Below are positions 1-8,441 of a stretch of DNA of 27,592 nucleotides, in pieces. Each line of letters opens with the position of its first letter. The stretch's first letter is position 1. The position numbers and the translations under genes were made by a program. The DNA is taken from assembly GCA_044225565.1 (NCBI GenBank), contig JBGAIL010000049.1, positions 1-27,592 on the forward strand, given 5' to 3'. The DNA is from CAVXAE01 sp044225565 (GTDB taxonomy: Bacteria; Pseudomonadota; Gammaproteobacteria; Steroidobacterales; Steroidobacteraceae). The notes under the pieces were generated by a model. It made no database searches, had not been told where the DNA came from, and was given only the letters and a program-made list of their open reading frames with translations.

Positions 1-1
1 G

Positions 2-478
2 GCTACCTTCATCATCGCCACGCCGCTGCTGGCGAAACTCTGGCAGCGGCTCGAAGCGCGCGAGCGCGATCCCGGAGCATCGACGAAGCTCGCGTGGGGC
101 CTCATGGCGCTCGCGGCGGGCTACGTCGCGGTCGCGTGGGTCGCACCGACGCTTGGTGAAACGCAGGCGCTCAAGCCTTCCTGGGGCTGGCTCGTGCTGA
201 CCTACGTATGCTTCGGAATCGGCGATGCACTCGTCTGGCCCATCCAGATCTCGCTCGTGAGCCGGCTCGCCCCGGCCCACCTTTCGGCGCTGCTCGTCGG
301 CGGGTGGTACGTCACCATCGGCATCGGCAGCTGGCTCACGGGCTACATCGGAGCGCTCGGCTTCGCGTGGGGCCTCAAGCCGCTCTTCTTCGCCATCGCT
401 GCCGCACTGACGATCGTGGGTGGCCTGCTGTGGTCACTGAGCCCGCGCCTGCGGAGCATGGAGCATTCCGGCGCCTGA
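2..478 (+). CDS. POT/PTR2-type peptide transporter, C-terminal part (5' end outside window)
   Basis: The open frame enters from the left edge and stops with TGA at 476-478, so only about 158 C-terminal residues are visible. These are hydrophobic and contain at least four membrane segments. The stretch GWYVTIGIGSWLTGYIGALG matches almost residue for residue the C-terminal part of the complete POT transporter at 17945-19276 (GWYINIGIGTWLTGYLGALG), which carries the family's ERFxYFG motif. By that homology this should be a proton-coupled di-/tripeptide carrier in the inner membrane. The next gene starts 81 bases downstream on the same strand. No catalytic or substrate-binding residues can be judged from this fragment. 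A generic MFS carrier is the alternative. Confidence 0.8.
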   Translation, partial: ATFIIATPLLAKLWQRLEARERDPGASTKLAWGLMALAAGYVAVAWVAPTLGETQALKPSWGWLVLTYVCFGIGDALVWPIQISLVSRLAPAHLSALLVGGWYVTIGIGSWLTGYIGALGFAWGLKPLFFAIAAALTIVGGLLWSLSPRLRSMEHSGA

Positions 479-494
479 GGGCGCCATGAGCTTT

Positions 495-530
495 GGCCCT
501 GTCCGCGCTTCCGGAGTGGACCTTTTCACG
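495..530 (+). promoter_or_regulatory. candidate regulatory element upstream of first M24 gene
   Basis: The element reads GGCCCT (495-500), 14 bases, then AGTGGACCTT (515-524) and TTCAC. The same two blocks with the same spacing, plus a shared GCTTC between them, occur at 9583-9615 ahead of the TonB receptor. It lies 30-65 bases before the ATG at 560, where an operator would be expected. An Lrp-type regulator is encoded two genes on, so Lrp binding is an obvious but unproven guess. Confidence 0.35.
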
Positions 531-559
531 GGGCCATTCTCCGCCGAGCATCGTGGCCC

Positions 560-1735
560 ATGAGCCTGTTCGGACGCGAAGAGTATCTGCGGCGCATCCG
601 CGCCACGAAAGAGCGGATGGCGAAGGCGGGCATCGACCTGCTGCTGGTGTCTTCCCCCGAGAACATCAACTACCTCACGGGTTATGCCGGCTGGTCGTTC
701 TACGTGCCACAACTGGTGGCACTGACGCTGGATGCGCAAGAGCCGGTGCTCGTCACGCGTCAGATGGACGTGGCGTGCGCAGACTTCACGGTTTTCCTCG
801 ACTCGTCGAACGTCGTCGGCTATCCCGAGCACTACATCGGCACGATCGAGTGTCATCCGATGGATTTCATCGCCCGAACGCTGCAGGAGCGTGGCTTCGC
901 GCGCGGCACCATCGGTGTCGAGAAAAGCGCGCATTTCTTTTCCGTGCGGTCCTTCGAGGTGCTGCGGAAGCATCTCGCGGGCCTCCCGTTCGCCGACGCG
1001 GACCTGCTGGTCGACTGGGTGCGTGTGATCAAATCCGAAGCCGAGATCGCGGTGATGCGCGAGGCGGGCGCAATCGCGGATGCGGCGATGAAGGGAGCGG
1101 TCGATGCGATAGCGCCGGGCGTACGCGAATGCGACGCGGCGGCGGCCCTCTACGCCGCGCAACTCAGAGGCACGCCGCAGGCCGGCGGCGGCGTACCGAA
1201 CAGCGTGCTCATGCCGGCCGGCGTGAAGACTCGCGCCCCGCACCTCAAGTGGACGGACGAGCCTTACCGCGCGAACCAGGGCGTGAACATCGAGCTGTCC
1301 GGCTGCCGTCACCAGTATCACTGCGGGCTCGCCCGGACGGTCTACCTCGGCAAGCCGTCTGCGAAGCTGTTCGATCTGGCCCGGATCGTCGTGAGCGGGA
1401 TGGAAGCAGTGCTCTCACGCGTGGCACCGGGAGTTCGCGGAGAGCAGCTCGCCGAAGTGTGGCTGGCGCAGATCCGGCGCGCCGGTTACGAGAAGGCCTC
1501 CCGGATCGGCTATTCCATCGGCCTGTGCTTCCAGCCGACCTGGCTCGAGCGGACCATCAGCCTGCAGCCCGGTGAGCAGGCCGAGCTCGCGCCGAACATG
1601 ACGTTCCACCTGATGTGCGGCATGTGGGGGGAGGGCGAGGACAACCTGGTGATGAGCGAGACGTTCCGCGTCGCCGAGCGAGGCGCGGAGCTGCTCACCC
1701 ATTATCCGCGCGAGCTGCTGGTGAAAGCCGCATGA
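560..1735 (+). CDS. M24-fold hydrolase, creatinase/ectoine hydrolase (DoeA/EutD)-like
   Basis: The 391-residue product has the two-domain creatinase/prolidase architecture: an N-terminal creatinase-N domain (about 10-150, with GYAGWSFYV) and a C-terminal pita-bread domain (about 160-385). The five metal ligands of true M24 aminopeptidases are mostly gone: the first Asp is Glu245 (IELSGC), the second is Gly (HCGLART), the GHGIG His is Tyr (GYSIG) and the first Glu is Met. A Glu is kept in MSETF (about 367), and PHLKW gives a conserved His228. This is the pattern of metal-free creatinase and ectoine hydrolase, which open C-N bonds in non-peptide substrates using His and Glu. There is no signal peptide, so it is cytoplasmic. 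The Lrp-type regulator follows after 14 bases, as doeX accompanies doeA in ectoine users. The exact substrate is unknown. Confidence 0.82.
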   Translation: MSLFGREEYLRRIRATKERMAKAGIDLLLVSSPENINYLTGYAGWSFYVPQLVALTLDAQEPVLVTRQMDVACADFTVFLDSSNVVGYPEHYIGTIECHPMDFIARTLQERGFARGTIGVEKSAHFFSVRSFEVLRKHLAGLPFADADLLVDWVRVIKSEAEIAVMREAGAIADAAMKGAVDAIAPGVRECDAAAALYAAQLRGTPQAGGGVPNSVLMPAGVKTRAPHLKWTDEPYRANQGVNIELSGCRHQYHCGLARTVYLGKPSAKLFDLARIVVSGMEAVLSRVAPGVRGEQLAEVWLAQIRRAGYEKASRIGYSIGLCFQPTWLERTISLQPGEQAELAPNMTFHLMCGMWGEGEDNLVMSETFRVAERGAELLTHYPRELLVKAA

Positions 1736-1749
1736 GAGGAGGCGACACG

Positions 1750-2310
1750 ATGGCGATGTACGTGGTGAGAAACGACTTCCTGACGCGCAGCCGCCGCGCC
1801 ACGGCGCACCGTCGCCTCGACGCCATCGACCTGAAGATACTCGCGCGCCTGCAGGCCGACGGCCGGATCACCACGGTGCGTCTCGCCGAGCACGTGAACC
1901 TGTCTCCCAGCGCATGCCACGAACGCGTCACATATCTCACCGCCCGGGGTTTCATCAAGAGCTTCCGTGCCGAGGTGGACCTGCAGCGCGTCGTGAAGTA
2001 CGACCAGGTGATGGTGGAGATCACGCTGGGCAACCACAGCTACCAGAGCCTGGAGCGTTTCGAGAAGCGCGTCACGAGCCTGCCGGAGGTGGTGGAATGC
2101 ATCGCGGTCGGCGGCGGCATCGACTACCTGCTGAAGTTCGTCGTGAACAGCATCGCGAGCTATCAGGAGATCCTGGAGCAGCTGCTGCAGGAGGACATCG
2201 GCATTCGCCAGTACTTCACCTACGTCGTCACCAAGGTGGTGAAGCCGATGACGGCGCTGCCGATCGAGCACTTGTACGCCCGCTCGCGGCGCGAGGCCGA
2301 GCGCGCCTGA
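1750..2310 (+). CDS. Lrp/AsnC-family transcriptional regulator
   Basis: The 186-residue product has an N-terminal winged helix-turn-helix (about 22-72, with LDAIDLKILARLQADGR and LSPSACHERV) and a C-terminal Lrp ligand-binding (RAM) domain (about 90-170, with VVECIAVGGGIDYLLK). Lrp/AsnC proteins bind amino acids or related small molecules and regulate their catabolism, often locally. The ATG at 1750 was chosen because GAGGAGG lies just ahead of it; an in-frame start further upstream would overlap the M24 gene heavily. The 14-base gap to the M24 gene indicates co-transcription and mirrors doeA-doeX. It ends three bases from the convergent amidohydrolase gene. Its basic N-terminal extension (about 20 residues, several Arg) is slightly longer than in minimal Lrp proteins. 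Regulation of this catabolic cluster is inferred. Confidence 0.9.
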   Translation: MAMYVVRNDFLTRSRRATAHRRLDAIDLKILARLQADGRITTVRLAEHVNLSPSACHERVTYLTARGFIKSFRAEVDLQRVVKYDQVMVEITLGNHSYQSLERFEKRVTSLPEVVECIAVGGGIDYLLKFVVNSIASYQEILEQLLQEDIGIRQYFTYVVTKVVKPMTALPIEHLYARSRREAERA

Positions 2311-2313
2311 CGC

Positions 2314-4086
2314 TCACGGCGAGCCGGAGGTGAATGCCGGCCCGCGATGGACGATGTTCCCTGCGAGCAGCGTGAGCTCACATTTCAGATCGCGGATCTG
2401 CTCCACGGGAATGGCGTACAGGTCGCGATCCCACACTGCGACATCCGCCTGTTTGCCGGCTTCGAGCGACCCGATGCGGTCTTCCAGGAACAACTGTCTC
2501 GCCGCCCAGACGGTGTAGGAGCGCAGCGCGTCGCGCACCCCGATTGATTGCGCGGTGCCGAAGGGATGCGCGCCATATGTGCCCTTCAAGGTCTCGCGGG
2601 CGACCGATGCCCAGATGCCGTCCCGGGCCGCGAGCGGCGTGACGTCGAAGTCGGAGCCGCCGGCCCAGAGCACGTGCTTGTCGAGGTAGGTGCGGAACGG
2701 CATGAGTCGCAGGTCGCGCTCCTTGCCGAAATTGCCCGCATACACATCGCCGATCCACCACATGAAGCCCGCCTGCGCTTCCGGATAGCCTGCATCGTGG
2801 AGCTTCTGCAGCGTGGCCATGGCATCGATGGCCCGATCCGTTGGGACGTTGGCATGGATGATGGAGTGACGCAGGCCATGCGTGGGCCGCTCGCGCAACA
2901 CGCCCGCATACGTGTCCACCACCCAGTCGATGGCACGATCGCCGATGGCGTGCGTGCCGACGTGCATGCCTGCATCGTGGAACATCCGCACTATCTCGCG
3001 ATAGGTCCCGGGCTCGATGAGCGGATAGCCGGTGTTCCCGGCATCCCGCTCGGTATAGTTGCGGCTCCAGTCCTGATACATCCATGCGGTGCGCGCACCG
3101 CCGCTGCCGTCCAGGAACAGTTTGACGCCGCCTGCGATGAGACGGCCGTCGTTGAGGCCGGGCTCGTAGGGACGCGTGATCTTTCCGACGCGCTCGATCA
3201 GCTGCCTGGCGTCCTCCACGGTGCCATTCGCTTCCCACAGCACGAATATGCGGGCGTCGAGCTCCCCAGCCGCGCGCATGTCGCGATAGATAGCCCACTT
3301 CCCGGCCGGCACGCCCGGATCCTTGATCGCGGTCATTCCCTCGGCGTTGACTTCGCGGATCACCTCCCGGATGCCGCGGCGCTGCTGCTCCGGTGAGTAG
3401 GGTGGAACGAGTTTGAGAACGATGGCGGTAGCACGCTCCTTGAGCACGCCGGTTGGATTGCCGTCGGCATCCCTGTCGATGGTGCCGGCGGGAGGGTCTG
3501 GCGTGTCGCGCGAGATGCCGGCGAGCCGCAACGCGCTACTGTTCACCACCGCGTAGTGTCCAGTGGCATGCGAGAGGAACACGGGGTTGTCGGGCGACGC
3601 GCGGTCGAGGTCGGACGCGAGGATGTAGCGCTGCTCGGCGAGCTTGCCTTCATCCCATCCGCGACCCAGGATCCATTCGCCCGGCGCCAGGGTCCGCGCC
3701 CTGGCGCGCACTCGCTCGACGACATCCGCGATGCTCCGCGCTCCCGGGTAGGCGACGCTCACTTCGAGCGCGCCGCTGCCATCCAGATGGAAGTGCGTGT
3801 CGATCAGGCCCGGAGTCGCGGTGCGTCCCTGCAGATCGATGACGCGCGTGCCTGGGCCCACGTAACGCCGGATCTCCCGATCGGTGCCCAGCGCTACGAT
3901 GCGCCCATCGGCGATCGCCAGCGCCTGCACGATCGAGTCTCGGGCGTCCATGGTGATGAGCTTGCCGTCGAGGAGCACGGTCTGCGCCGGTGCGATGCGC
4001 TCCGCGGCAGCCGGAATGGCAATAGTGGCGAGAATGCAGGCGGCCATTGCCGCCGGGCCCGATAGGGGAAGCAGAGTGGCTTTCAT
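2314..4086 (-). CDS. secreted YtcJ-like amidohydrolase (amidohydrolase family 3)
   Basis: The 590-residue product begins with a clear signal peptide (hydrophobic core about 10-26, ending AIPAAA), so it is exported. The rest is a metal-dependent amidohydrolase of the YtcJ type: an N-terminal beta part (LLDGKLITMDARDSI), the metal-binding HxH in DTHFHLDGSG, mid-barrel HAIGDRAIDWVVD and SIIHANVP, the late Asp in GSDFDVTPL, and a C-terminal IGSLEAGKQADVAVWD strand typical of the superfamily. Length agrees with YtcJ proteins (about 540-600). Such enzymes hydrolyse amide or cyclic amide bonds; the natural substrates of most are unknown. The paralogue at 6570-8279 has the same layout. The second M24 gene lies 76 bases upstream on the same strand, so co-expression is plausible. 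Confidence 0.87.
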   Translation of the reverse strand: MKATLLPLSGPAAMAACILATIAIPAAAERIAPAQTVLLDGKLITMDARDSIVQALAIADGRIVALGTDREIRRYVGPGTRVIDLQGRTATPGLIDTHFHLDGSGALEVSVAYPGARSIADVVERVRARARTLAPGEWILGRGWDEGKLAEQRYILASDLDRASPDNPVFLSHATGHYAVVNSSALRLAGISRDTPDPPAGTIDRDADGNPTGVLKERATAIVLKLVPPYSPEQQRRGIREVIREVNAEGMTAIKDPGVPAGKWAIYRDMRAAGELDARIFVLWEANGTVEDARQLIERVGKITRPYEPGLNDGRLIAGGVKLFLDGSGGARTAWMYQDWSRNYTERDAGNTGYPLIEPGTYREIVRMFHDAGMHVGTHAIGDRAIDWVVDTYAGVLRERPTHGLRHSIIHANVPTDRAIDAMATLQKLHDAGYPEAQAGFMWWIGDVYAGNFGKERDLRLMPFRTYLDKHVLWAGGSDFDVTPLAARDGIWASVARETLKGTYGAHPFGTAQSIGVRDALRSYTVWAARQLFLEDRIGSLEAGKQADVAVWDRDLYAIPVEQIRDLKCELTLLAGNIVHRGPAFTSGSP

Positions 4087-4162
4087 GCGGCGACGATAGC
4101 AGCCTCACCGCCGGTCGTCATGAAGCGGGATGAAGCGCTGATGATACCGGCTCGCTCCGCGC

Positions 4163-5341
4163 TCAGTCGCGGACGACGAGCTCGCGCGGCAGCGTGGTGA
4201 AGGGCTCGCCGCCACCCGGCGTCACGACCATGGACTCCGTGATGTAGAGACCCCAATCCTCGAAGAGGAGATTGGGATGCACGTGGAAGGTCATCCCCGC
4301 TTCTAGCGGGGTCTCGTCGGCCGGATGCAGGCTCATCGTGCGCTCGCCCGAGGTCGGAGGGTAGGCGATACCGATCGCGTAGCCGCAGCGCGTCTGCTTT
4401 TCGATACCGTACCCGGCGAAGGCCTTGAGCATCGCCCGGGCGACGTCACCACAGGTCTGGCCAGGCCGCGCGGTCTCGAGTGCGGCCTCGATGCCCGCCT
4501 GCGACGCCTCGGCGGCGTTGCGAACTGCATCGGGCGGCCTGCCGAAATGCACCGAGCGGGACACCGTCACCTGGTACCTGTAGCGGCAGCCCATGAGCTC
4601 CATGTACGCTGTCTCGTCGCGCTGGAAGCGACCCTCTCCCCAGGTGATGTGCGGCGCCGCGCCGCGTTTGCCCCGCAACAGATAGATCGGCGAGCTGATG
4701 TGGAAGCCGCTGAACTGCTCCGTGCCCGCGGTCTGCGCGCGCGCGATCTCGCCAGCGACGTCACTCTCGCGGGCACCGACTCGCACATGATCCAGCGCCG
4801 TGCGCATCGAGCGCTCGACGATGGCGGCTGCCTGGCGCATGACTTCCAGTTCCGCCGGGGACTTCACCGAGCGCAGCCGCGCAAGCTTCAGCCCGATGTC
4901 CGCCCAACGGGCGTCGGCAAGCGCATCCACGAGGCAGTCCCGATAGCGTGGGGTGAGATAGAAGCTGTCGAGCTCGAGGCCGATGGCGCCGCGCCCCAAT
5001 CCCCGGCGCTTCACCTCCTCAGCGATGAACTGCGCCGGATTGCGCCCTGCGATCTGCACCACGTCATCGGCGTAGGCCACCACCGAATCCGCCGACAGCC
5101 AGCTCGTGAACCCGACGCACGGCACATCGATGCGCCGCCCGACCCACAGGGGCTCCGGCAGGTTGGGGGAGACCACCAGCGCCTGGGGAACATAGAAGGA
5201 CCAGGCGTCATACCCGCTGATCCAGACGATGCTGCACGGGTCGGTCAGCAGGAGGGTATCGATCCCCTCGCGGTCCATCATTGCGTACACCGCGCGCAGC
5301 CGTGTTGCGTATTCCCGTACCGTGAACGGAGCCTTGCTCAT
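4163..5341 (-). CDS. second M24-fold hydrolase, creatinase/ectoine hydrolase-like
   Basis: The 392-residue product is a paralogue of the protein at 560-1735. It has the creatinase-N domain with GYDAWSFYVPQ and a pita-bread C-terminal domain. Metal ligands are again replaced: Glu248 in YMELMGC, Thr where the second Asp should be (YQVTVSRSV), GYAIG instead of GHGIG, and His in place of the first late Glu (FHVHP). The putative catalytic residues match those of the paralogue: His231 in PHITW, Glu248 and the Glu of ITESMVV. The ATG at 5341 starts immediately before KAPFTVREYATRL, with GGGGAA ahead of it; the much longer open frame upstream is non-coding. There is no signal peptide. Divergence between the two copies suggests different substrates or a heteromer. 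It is divergent from the PepSY-TM gene across 123 bases. Confidence 0.83.
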   Translation of the reverse strand: MSKAPFTVREYATRLRAVYAMMDREGIDTLLLTDPCSIVWISGYDAWSFYVPQALVVSPNLPEPLWVGRRIDVPCVGFTSWLSADSVVAYADDVVQIAGRNPAQFIAEEVKRRGLGRGAIGLELDSFYLTPRYRDCLVDALADARWADIGLKLARLRSVKSPAELEVMRQAAAIVERSMRTALDHVRVGARESDVAGEIARAQTAGTEQFSGFHISSPIYLLRGKRGAAPHITWGEGRFQRDETAYMELMGCRYRYQVTVSRSVHFGRPPDAVRNAAEASQAGIEAALETARPGQTCGDVARAMLKAFAGYGIEKQTRCGYAIGIAYPPTSGERTMSLHPADETPLEAGMTFHVHPNLLFEDWGLYITESMVVTPGGGEPFTTLPRELVVRD

Positions 5342-5399
5342 GGATTCCCCGTGAAGCGCGAAAGGGCCATGCCGGCATTGTGGGTTTGGACGACCGTCG

Positions 5400-5411
5400 A
5401 ATCCACGGATT
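5400..5411. promoter_or_regulatory. short dyad in divergent intergenic region
   Basis: AATCC-AC-GGATT is a perfect 5-base inverted repeat with a 2-base centre, between the divergent second M24 gene and the PepSY-TM gene. A -10-like TAGATT (5453-5458) follows, six bases before the GTG of the PepSY-TM gene. It could be an operator, but a dyad this short can occur by chance. Confidence 0.2.
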
Positions 5412-5464
5412 TGCGAGGCGATTTCCCCGGGTTTCTCCGGCAGCCACATTGGTAGATTCCGGCC

Positions 5465-6586
5465 GTGAAGCGTTACCGGCTCAAGCAGGCGTTCATCTCC
5501 ATCCATCGCTGGGTCGGACTCACCGCAGGGCTGGTGCTGGTCCTCATCGGACTCACCGGCAGTGTGAGCGTCTACTGGCGCGAGCTGCACGAGCTCACGG
5601 ATTCGCGCTTGCGCGTCGCGACGCCGCATGCCAAAGGCTATCGGCCGTACGCCGAGATCGTCGCGGCTCTCAACGACGCCTTCCCGGGCCGTGAGGACGC
5701 CTGGGCACTTTATCCGCCGTGGAACTCCCGCGGTGTCATGTATGCGGTCTACGAATTTCCCGAAGAGCGCGCCGATGCGTACGAATCTCCGCTGTACGTC
5801 GCCATCGATCCCTATCGTGCGCAGGTGACGTCGCACTACTACTGGGGCGAGTCGCCGGTCAGCTGGATCTACAACCTCCATTCGCACCTGCACGCGGGGC
5901 CTGCAGGAATGGGCATCGTCGGGGTCCTGGGCATCTTCCTGCTGCTGCTCGCGCTCTCCGGGGTGTATGTATGGTGGCCGGTGGGAAGGTTCGTGAAGCG
6001 ACTGTTCGTGCCGGAGCACCGGCAGGGGGCGGCTCGCCTGGAGTTCGATCTGCATCGCGTCGGCGGCATCTATCTCTGGGCCCTGCTGTTCGTGCTGTCG
6101 CTGAGCGGGATCCTCATCGTGTTCGAGCAGCAGATGAGCAAGGCAGTCGGCGCCGCGGAGAGCCCGCCTGCGCCGCTCAGCGCCCCGCGCTCGGGCGCGC
6201 TGCCGATCTCCGCCGACGAGGCAGTCGCTCGCGCCCGGCGCCTCTTTCCGGATGCGACGCTCAAGGCGCTGCACGTTCCCGGCGGTCGTCGCGTCGCCTA
6301 TCAGGTGAACCTGCGGCAGCCCGGCGAGACCTTCGACCTCTTCTATCCGAACACCAACGTGTGGATCGACCAGTATTCCGGCGAAGTGCTGCGCGTGGAG
6401 GATCCCCGGCAGTTCGACGCCGGCCGGCGCTTCATGAACCTTCGGGTGCCTTTCCACGGCGGTGAGGCGCTCGGCGCCTGGGGTCGCGTGCTCACGTGCC
6501 TGACCGGATTCGTTCCGCTGCTGATGTTCTACACGGGCATCAGGCAATGGCTGAGGGCCCGACGCAGCGTCAGTTCCCGCGCCTGA
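5465..6586 (+). CDS. PepSY-associated TM helix protein (inner membrane)
   Basis: The 373-residue product has the PepSY-TM architecture. A first membrane helix follows HRWVGLTAGL (about 12-40), then a periplasmic PepSY-like segment, a second helix after HSHLHAG (GIFLLLLALSGVYVWWP), a third after DLHRVGGIYLWALLF, a second periplasmic segment, and a last helix near the C-terminus (GFVPLLMFYTGIRQW). The conserved His residues at helix ends resemble those of haem- or iron-linked reductases. Many family members accompany TonB-dependent siderophore receptors and are thought to help reduce or release iron. Here a receptor of that type lies 3.1 kb downstream, but the link is inferred. The start is GTG at 5465. 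The gene ends inside the convergent amidohydrolase gene (17-base overlap). Confidence 0.85.
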   Translation: MKRYRLKQAFISIHRWVGLTAGLVLVLIGLTGSVSVYWRELHELTDSRLRVATPHAKGYRPYAEIVAALNDAFPGREDAWALYPPWNSRGVMYAVYEFPEERADAYESPLYVAIDPYRAQVTSHYYWGESPVSWIYNLHSHLHAGPAGMGIVGVLGIFLLLLALSGVYVWWPVGRFVKRLFVPEHRQGAARLEFDLHRVGGIYLWALLFVLSLSGILIVFEQQMSKAVGAAESPPAPLSAPRSGALPISADEAVARARRLFPDATLKALHVPGGRRVAYQVNLRQPGETFDLFYPNTNVWIDQYSGEVLRVEDPRQFDAGRRFMNLRVPFHGGEALGAWGRVLTCLTGFVPLLMFYTGIRQWLRARRSVSSRA

Positions 6587-8279
6587 AGGTATCGCGGCCG
6601 CCGAGCACCGTGAGCATCACTTTCGTGTCGAGCAGCGCGGCGGGCCCGATCGCCAGGATGTCCTGCGAAAGGACGGTGAAGTCGGCGAGCTTTCCGGCCG
6701 TGAGCGTGCCTCTGTCCCGCTCGGCAAAGCTCGCGAAAGCGCCGTCCACCGTGTAATGCCGCAGCGCAGCCTCGATGCCGATGCGATTGTCCGGGTACCA
6801 GCCGCCGTGCGGAGTGCCCTCCGCCGTCATGCGAGTGACGGCGCAGTACATGCCGAGCAGCGGCGACATGTCCACCACGCTCCAGTCGCTGCCGAAAGCC
6901 TGCACGATGCCTGCGTCGTCGAACAGTCTGAAGGCATTGGCGATCGCCGCCCGTTTCGGCCCGAGCAGCACCGCGTAGTTGCCGAGCGTGGTGTCGTCTG
7001 GATTGGCGAAGAGAGGCTGCGTCGACACCACGATGCCGAACTTTGCCATGCGTGGCAGGTCCGCGAGCCTCGGCACCTCCACGTGTTCGATGCGGTGCCG
7101 CCGGCCTCGGGTGCCATTGACCTTCGCTGCGTACTCGAAAGCGTCCACCGCCTGCGACATGGCCTTGTCCCCGATCGCGTGCAGCATCACCTGGAAGCCT
7201 TCGCGGTCGTAGAGCGCGACGGTCTCGTTGAGATCGTCCTGTTTCCAGAACGGCAGCCCCGTGCCGCCGCGCGTGTAAGGCTCGTACATCTCGGCCGTCG
7301 CCTTGTCGACGGTGCCGTCGAGGAAGCCTTTCACCACGCCGAACTCCAGCATGGGTCCGCGATAGGTGTCGCGGAGGCTGCGGTAGCCGGCGAGATCGTC
7401 CGTGGTCAGCCGCTTCATGGCGCCATTGAAGGTGGGATTGCTCGCCTGGCCGGGCACGATCGGCGTCGCGAAGCGGAATCGCAGTTTGAGCTGCCCTGCC
7501 GCGGCGGCCCGCAGGAAGGCAGCGTGATCCTCGGGCGACCACCACGCATTCTGGATGGAAGTGAGCCCTTTCGAGGCCGCTTCGTCCATGTGTGCGAGTA
7601 GTGCGCGGTAGTTGTCTTCGGCGCTCGGCGTGGGCACGTGACCGTCCATGAGTCGCATGGCCGCTTCCTTCAGCTCGCCCGTCAGCTCGCCGTCGGCGTC
7701 TTTCGTGATCTCGCCAGTCGCAGGCGGTGGCGTATCGCGCGTGATGCCTCCCAGCTCGAGCGCTTTGGTATTCGCCAGCGCGCCATGGCCGTCTCGATCC
7801 CACAGATACACTGGCCGGTCGGACACCACCGCATCGAGTTGGCGCCGGTGGGGTGTCTTGTCCGGGAAGGCCGCGTAGCTCCACCCTTCGCCCGTGATCC
7901 ATTCGCGGTCCGGATGCGCGCTGGCGTACTCGGCCACGAGCTTCTGGATGTCCGCGAGATCCTTCGCGTCGTGGAGCATGAGGGCATCGACGGGAGGCCC
8001 CGGAAAATGCGAGTGGGAGTCGATGAAGCCGGGCACGACGCGTCGGCCCCGGAGGTCTTCCACGATGGTGCGCGGCCCGGCGAAGTGCGCACGGCTTCGT
8101 CTGCTCGGCGTGGGAGGACGCTCGCCCCGTACGGCGATCGCCTCTGCCGCGGGCTTGCCGGGATCTCCGGTCCACACCTTGCCGTTGACGAAGATCCGGT
8201 CCGCGGATTCGGCCCCGCAGGCAGTGCCAGCGACGAAGGCGAGGAGCGCCAGAGAGAGCCTGCAGTGAATCGAAAGCAT
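6570..8279 (-). CDS. second secreted YtcJ-like amidohydrolase, with a locally shifted segment
   Basis: The 569-residue product has a signal peptide (LSLALLAFVAGTACGA; the Cys could also suggest a lipoprotein) and YtcJ-type motifs: HxH in DSHSHFPGPP, HAIGDKAMSQAVDAF, RRHRIEHVEVP, and the late Asp in GSDWSVVDMSPL. It is exported and should hydrolyse an amide-like bond. It differs from the copy at 2314-4086 throughout, so it is an old paralogue rather than a recent duplicate. One stretch is odd: after VRGER the frame reads PPTPSRRSRAHFAGPRT, whereas the neighbouring frame over the same bases (about 8083-8122) gives ADEAVR, the usual sequence there. Two small compensating indels are the simplest reading. 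The divergent M14 gene begins about 160 bases away. Confidence 0.85.
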   Translation of the reverse strand: MLSIHCRLSLALLAFVAGTACGAESADRIFVNGKVWTGDPGKPAAEAIAVRGERPPTPSRRSRAHFAGPRTIVEDLRGRRVVPGFIDSHSHFPGPPVDALMLHDAKDLADIQKLVAEYASAHPDREWITGEGWSYAAFPDKTPHRRQLDAVVSDRPVYLWDRDGHGALANTKALELGGITRDTPPPATGEITKDADGELTGELKEAAMRLMDGHVPTPSAEDNYRALLAHMDEAASKGLTSIQNAWWSPEDHAAFLRAAAAGQLKLRFRFATPIVPGQASNPTFNGAMKRLTTDDLAGYRSLRDTYRGPMLEFGVVKGFLDGTVDKATAEMYEPYTRGGTGLPFWKQDDLNETVALYDREGFQVMLHAIGDKAMSQAVDAFEYAAKVNGTRGRRHRIEHVEVPRLADLPRMAKFGIVVSTQPLFANPDDTTLGNYAVLLGPKRAAIANAFRLFDDAGIVQAFGSDWSVVDMSPLLGMYCAVTRMTAEGTPHGGWYPDNRIGIEAALRHYTVDGAFASFAERDRGTLTAGKLADFTVLSQDILAIGPAALLDTKVMLTVLGGRDTFRRGN

Positions 8280-8394
8280 TGAAAGCCTCGGGCTGTCGGG
8301 AGCGTGCGTGTCGCCGCATGCGTAGTGTGTCCGCGCGCTCCGGAAAGTTCATCGCTTTGTGTCGTCCGCTGCCGTTGAATATCCTGCGATGCCT

Positions 8395-8406
8395 CGCTTT
8401 CAAGCG
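8395..8406. promoter_or_regulatory. short palindrome in the 8280-8441 divergent region
   Basis: CGCTT-TC-AAGCG is a perfect 5-base dyad about 35 bases before the M14 gene. A -10-like TATCCT lies at 8380-8385. Nothing else convincing is visible in this 162-base divergent region, which must hold the promoters of both the M14 gene and the second YtcJ-like gene. Confidence 0.2.
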
Positions 8407-8441
8407 CGAGCGTGTGCCGTGAGTCGTGCACGATGTGCCGC

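Noticed and set aside
560..2310. Classical ectoine degradation operon (doeA-doeX)
   Set aside because: The M24-Lrp pair fits, but no DoeB-type deacetylase of the standard family, transaminase, semialdehyde dehydrogenase or ectoine transporter is present, and the surroundings are peptide-related. I kept only the family resemblance.
5342..6547. N-terminal extension of the second M24 protein to about 794 residues
   Set aside because: The extension is antisense to the clear PepSY-TM gene and has no domain character; the ATG at 5341 gives the normal family length.
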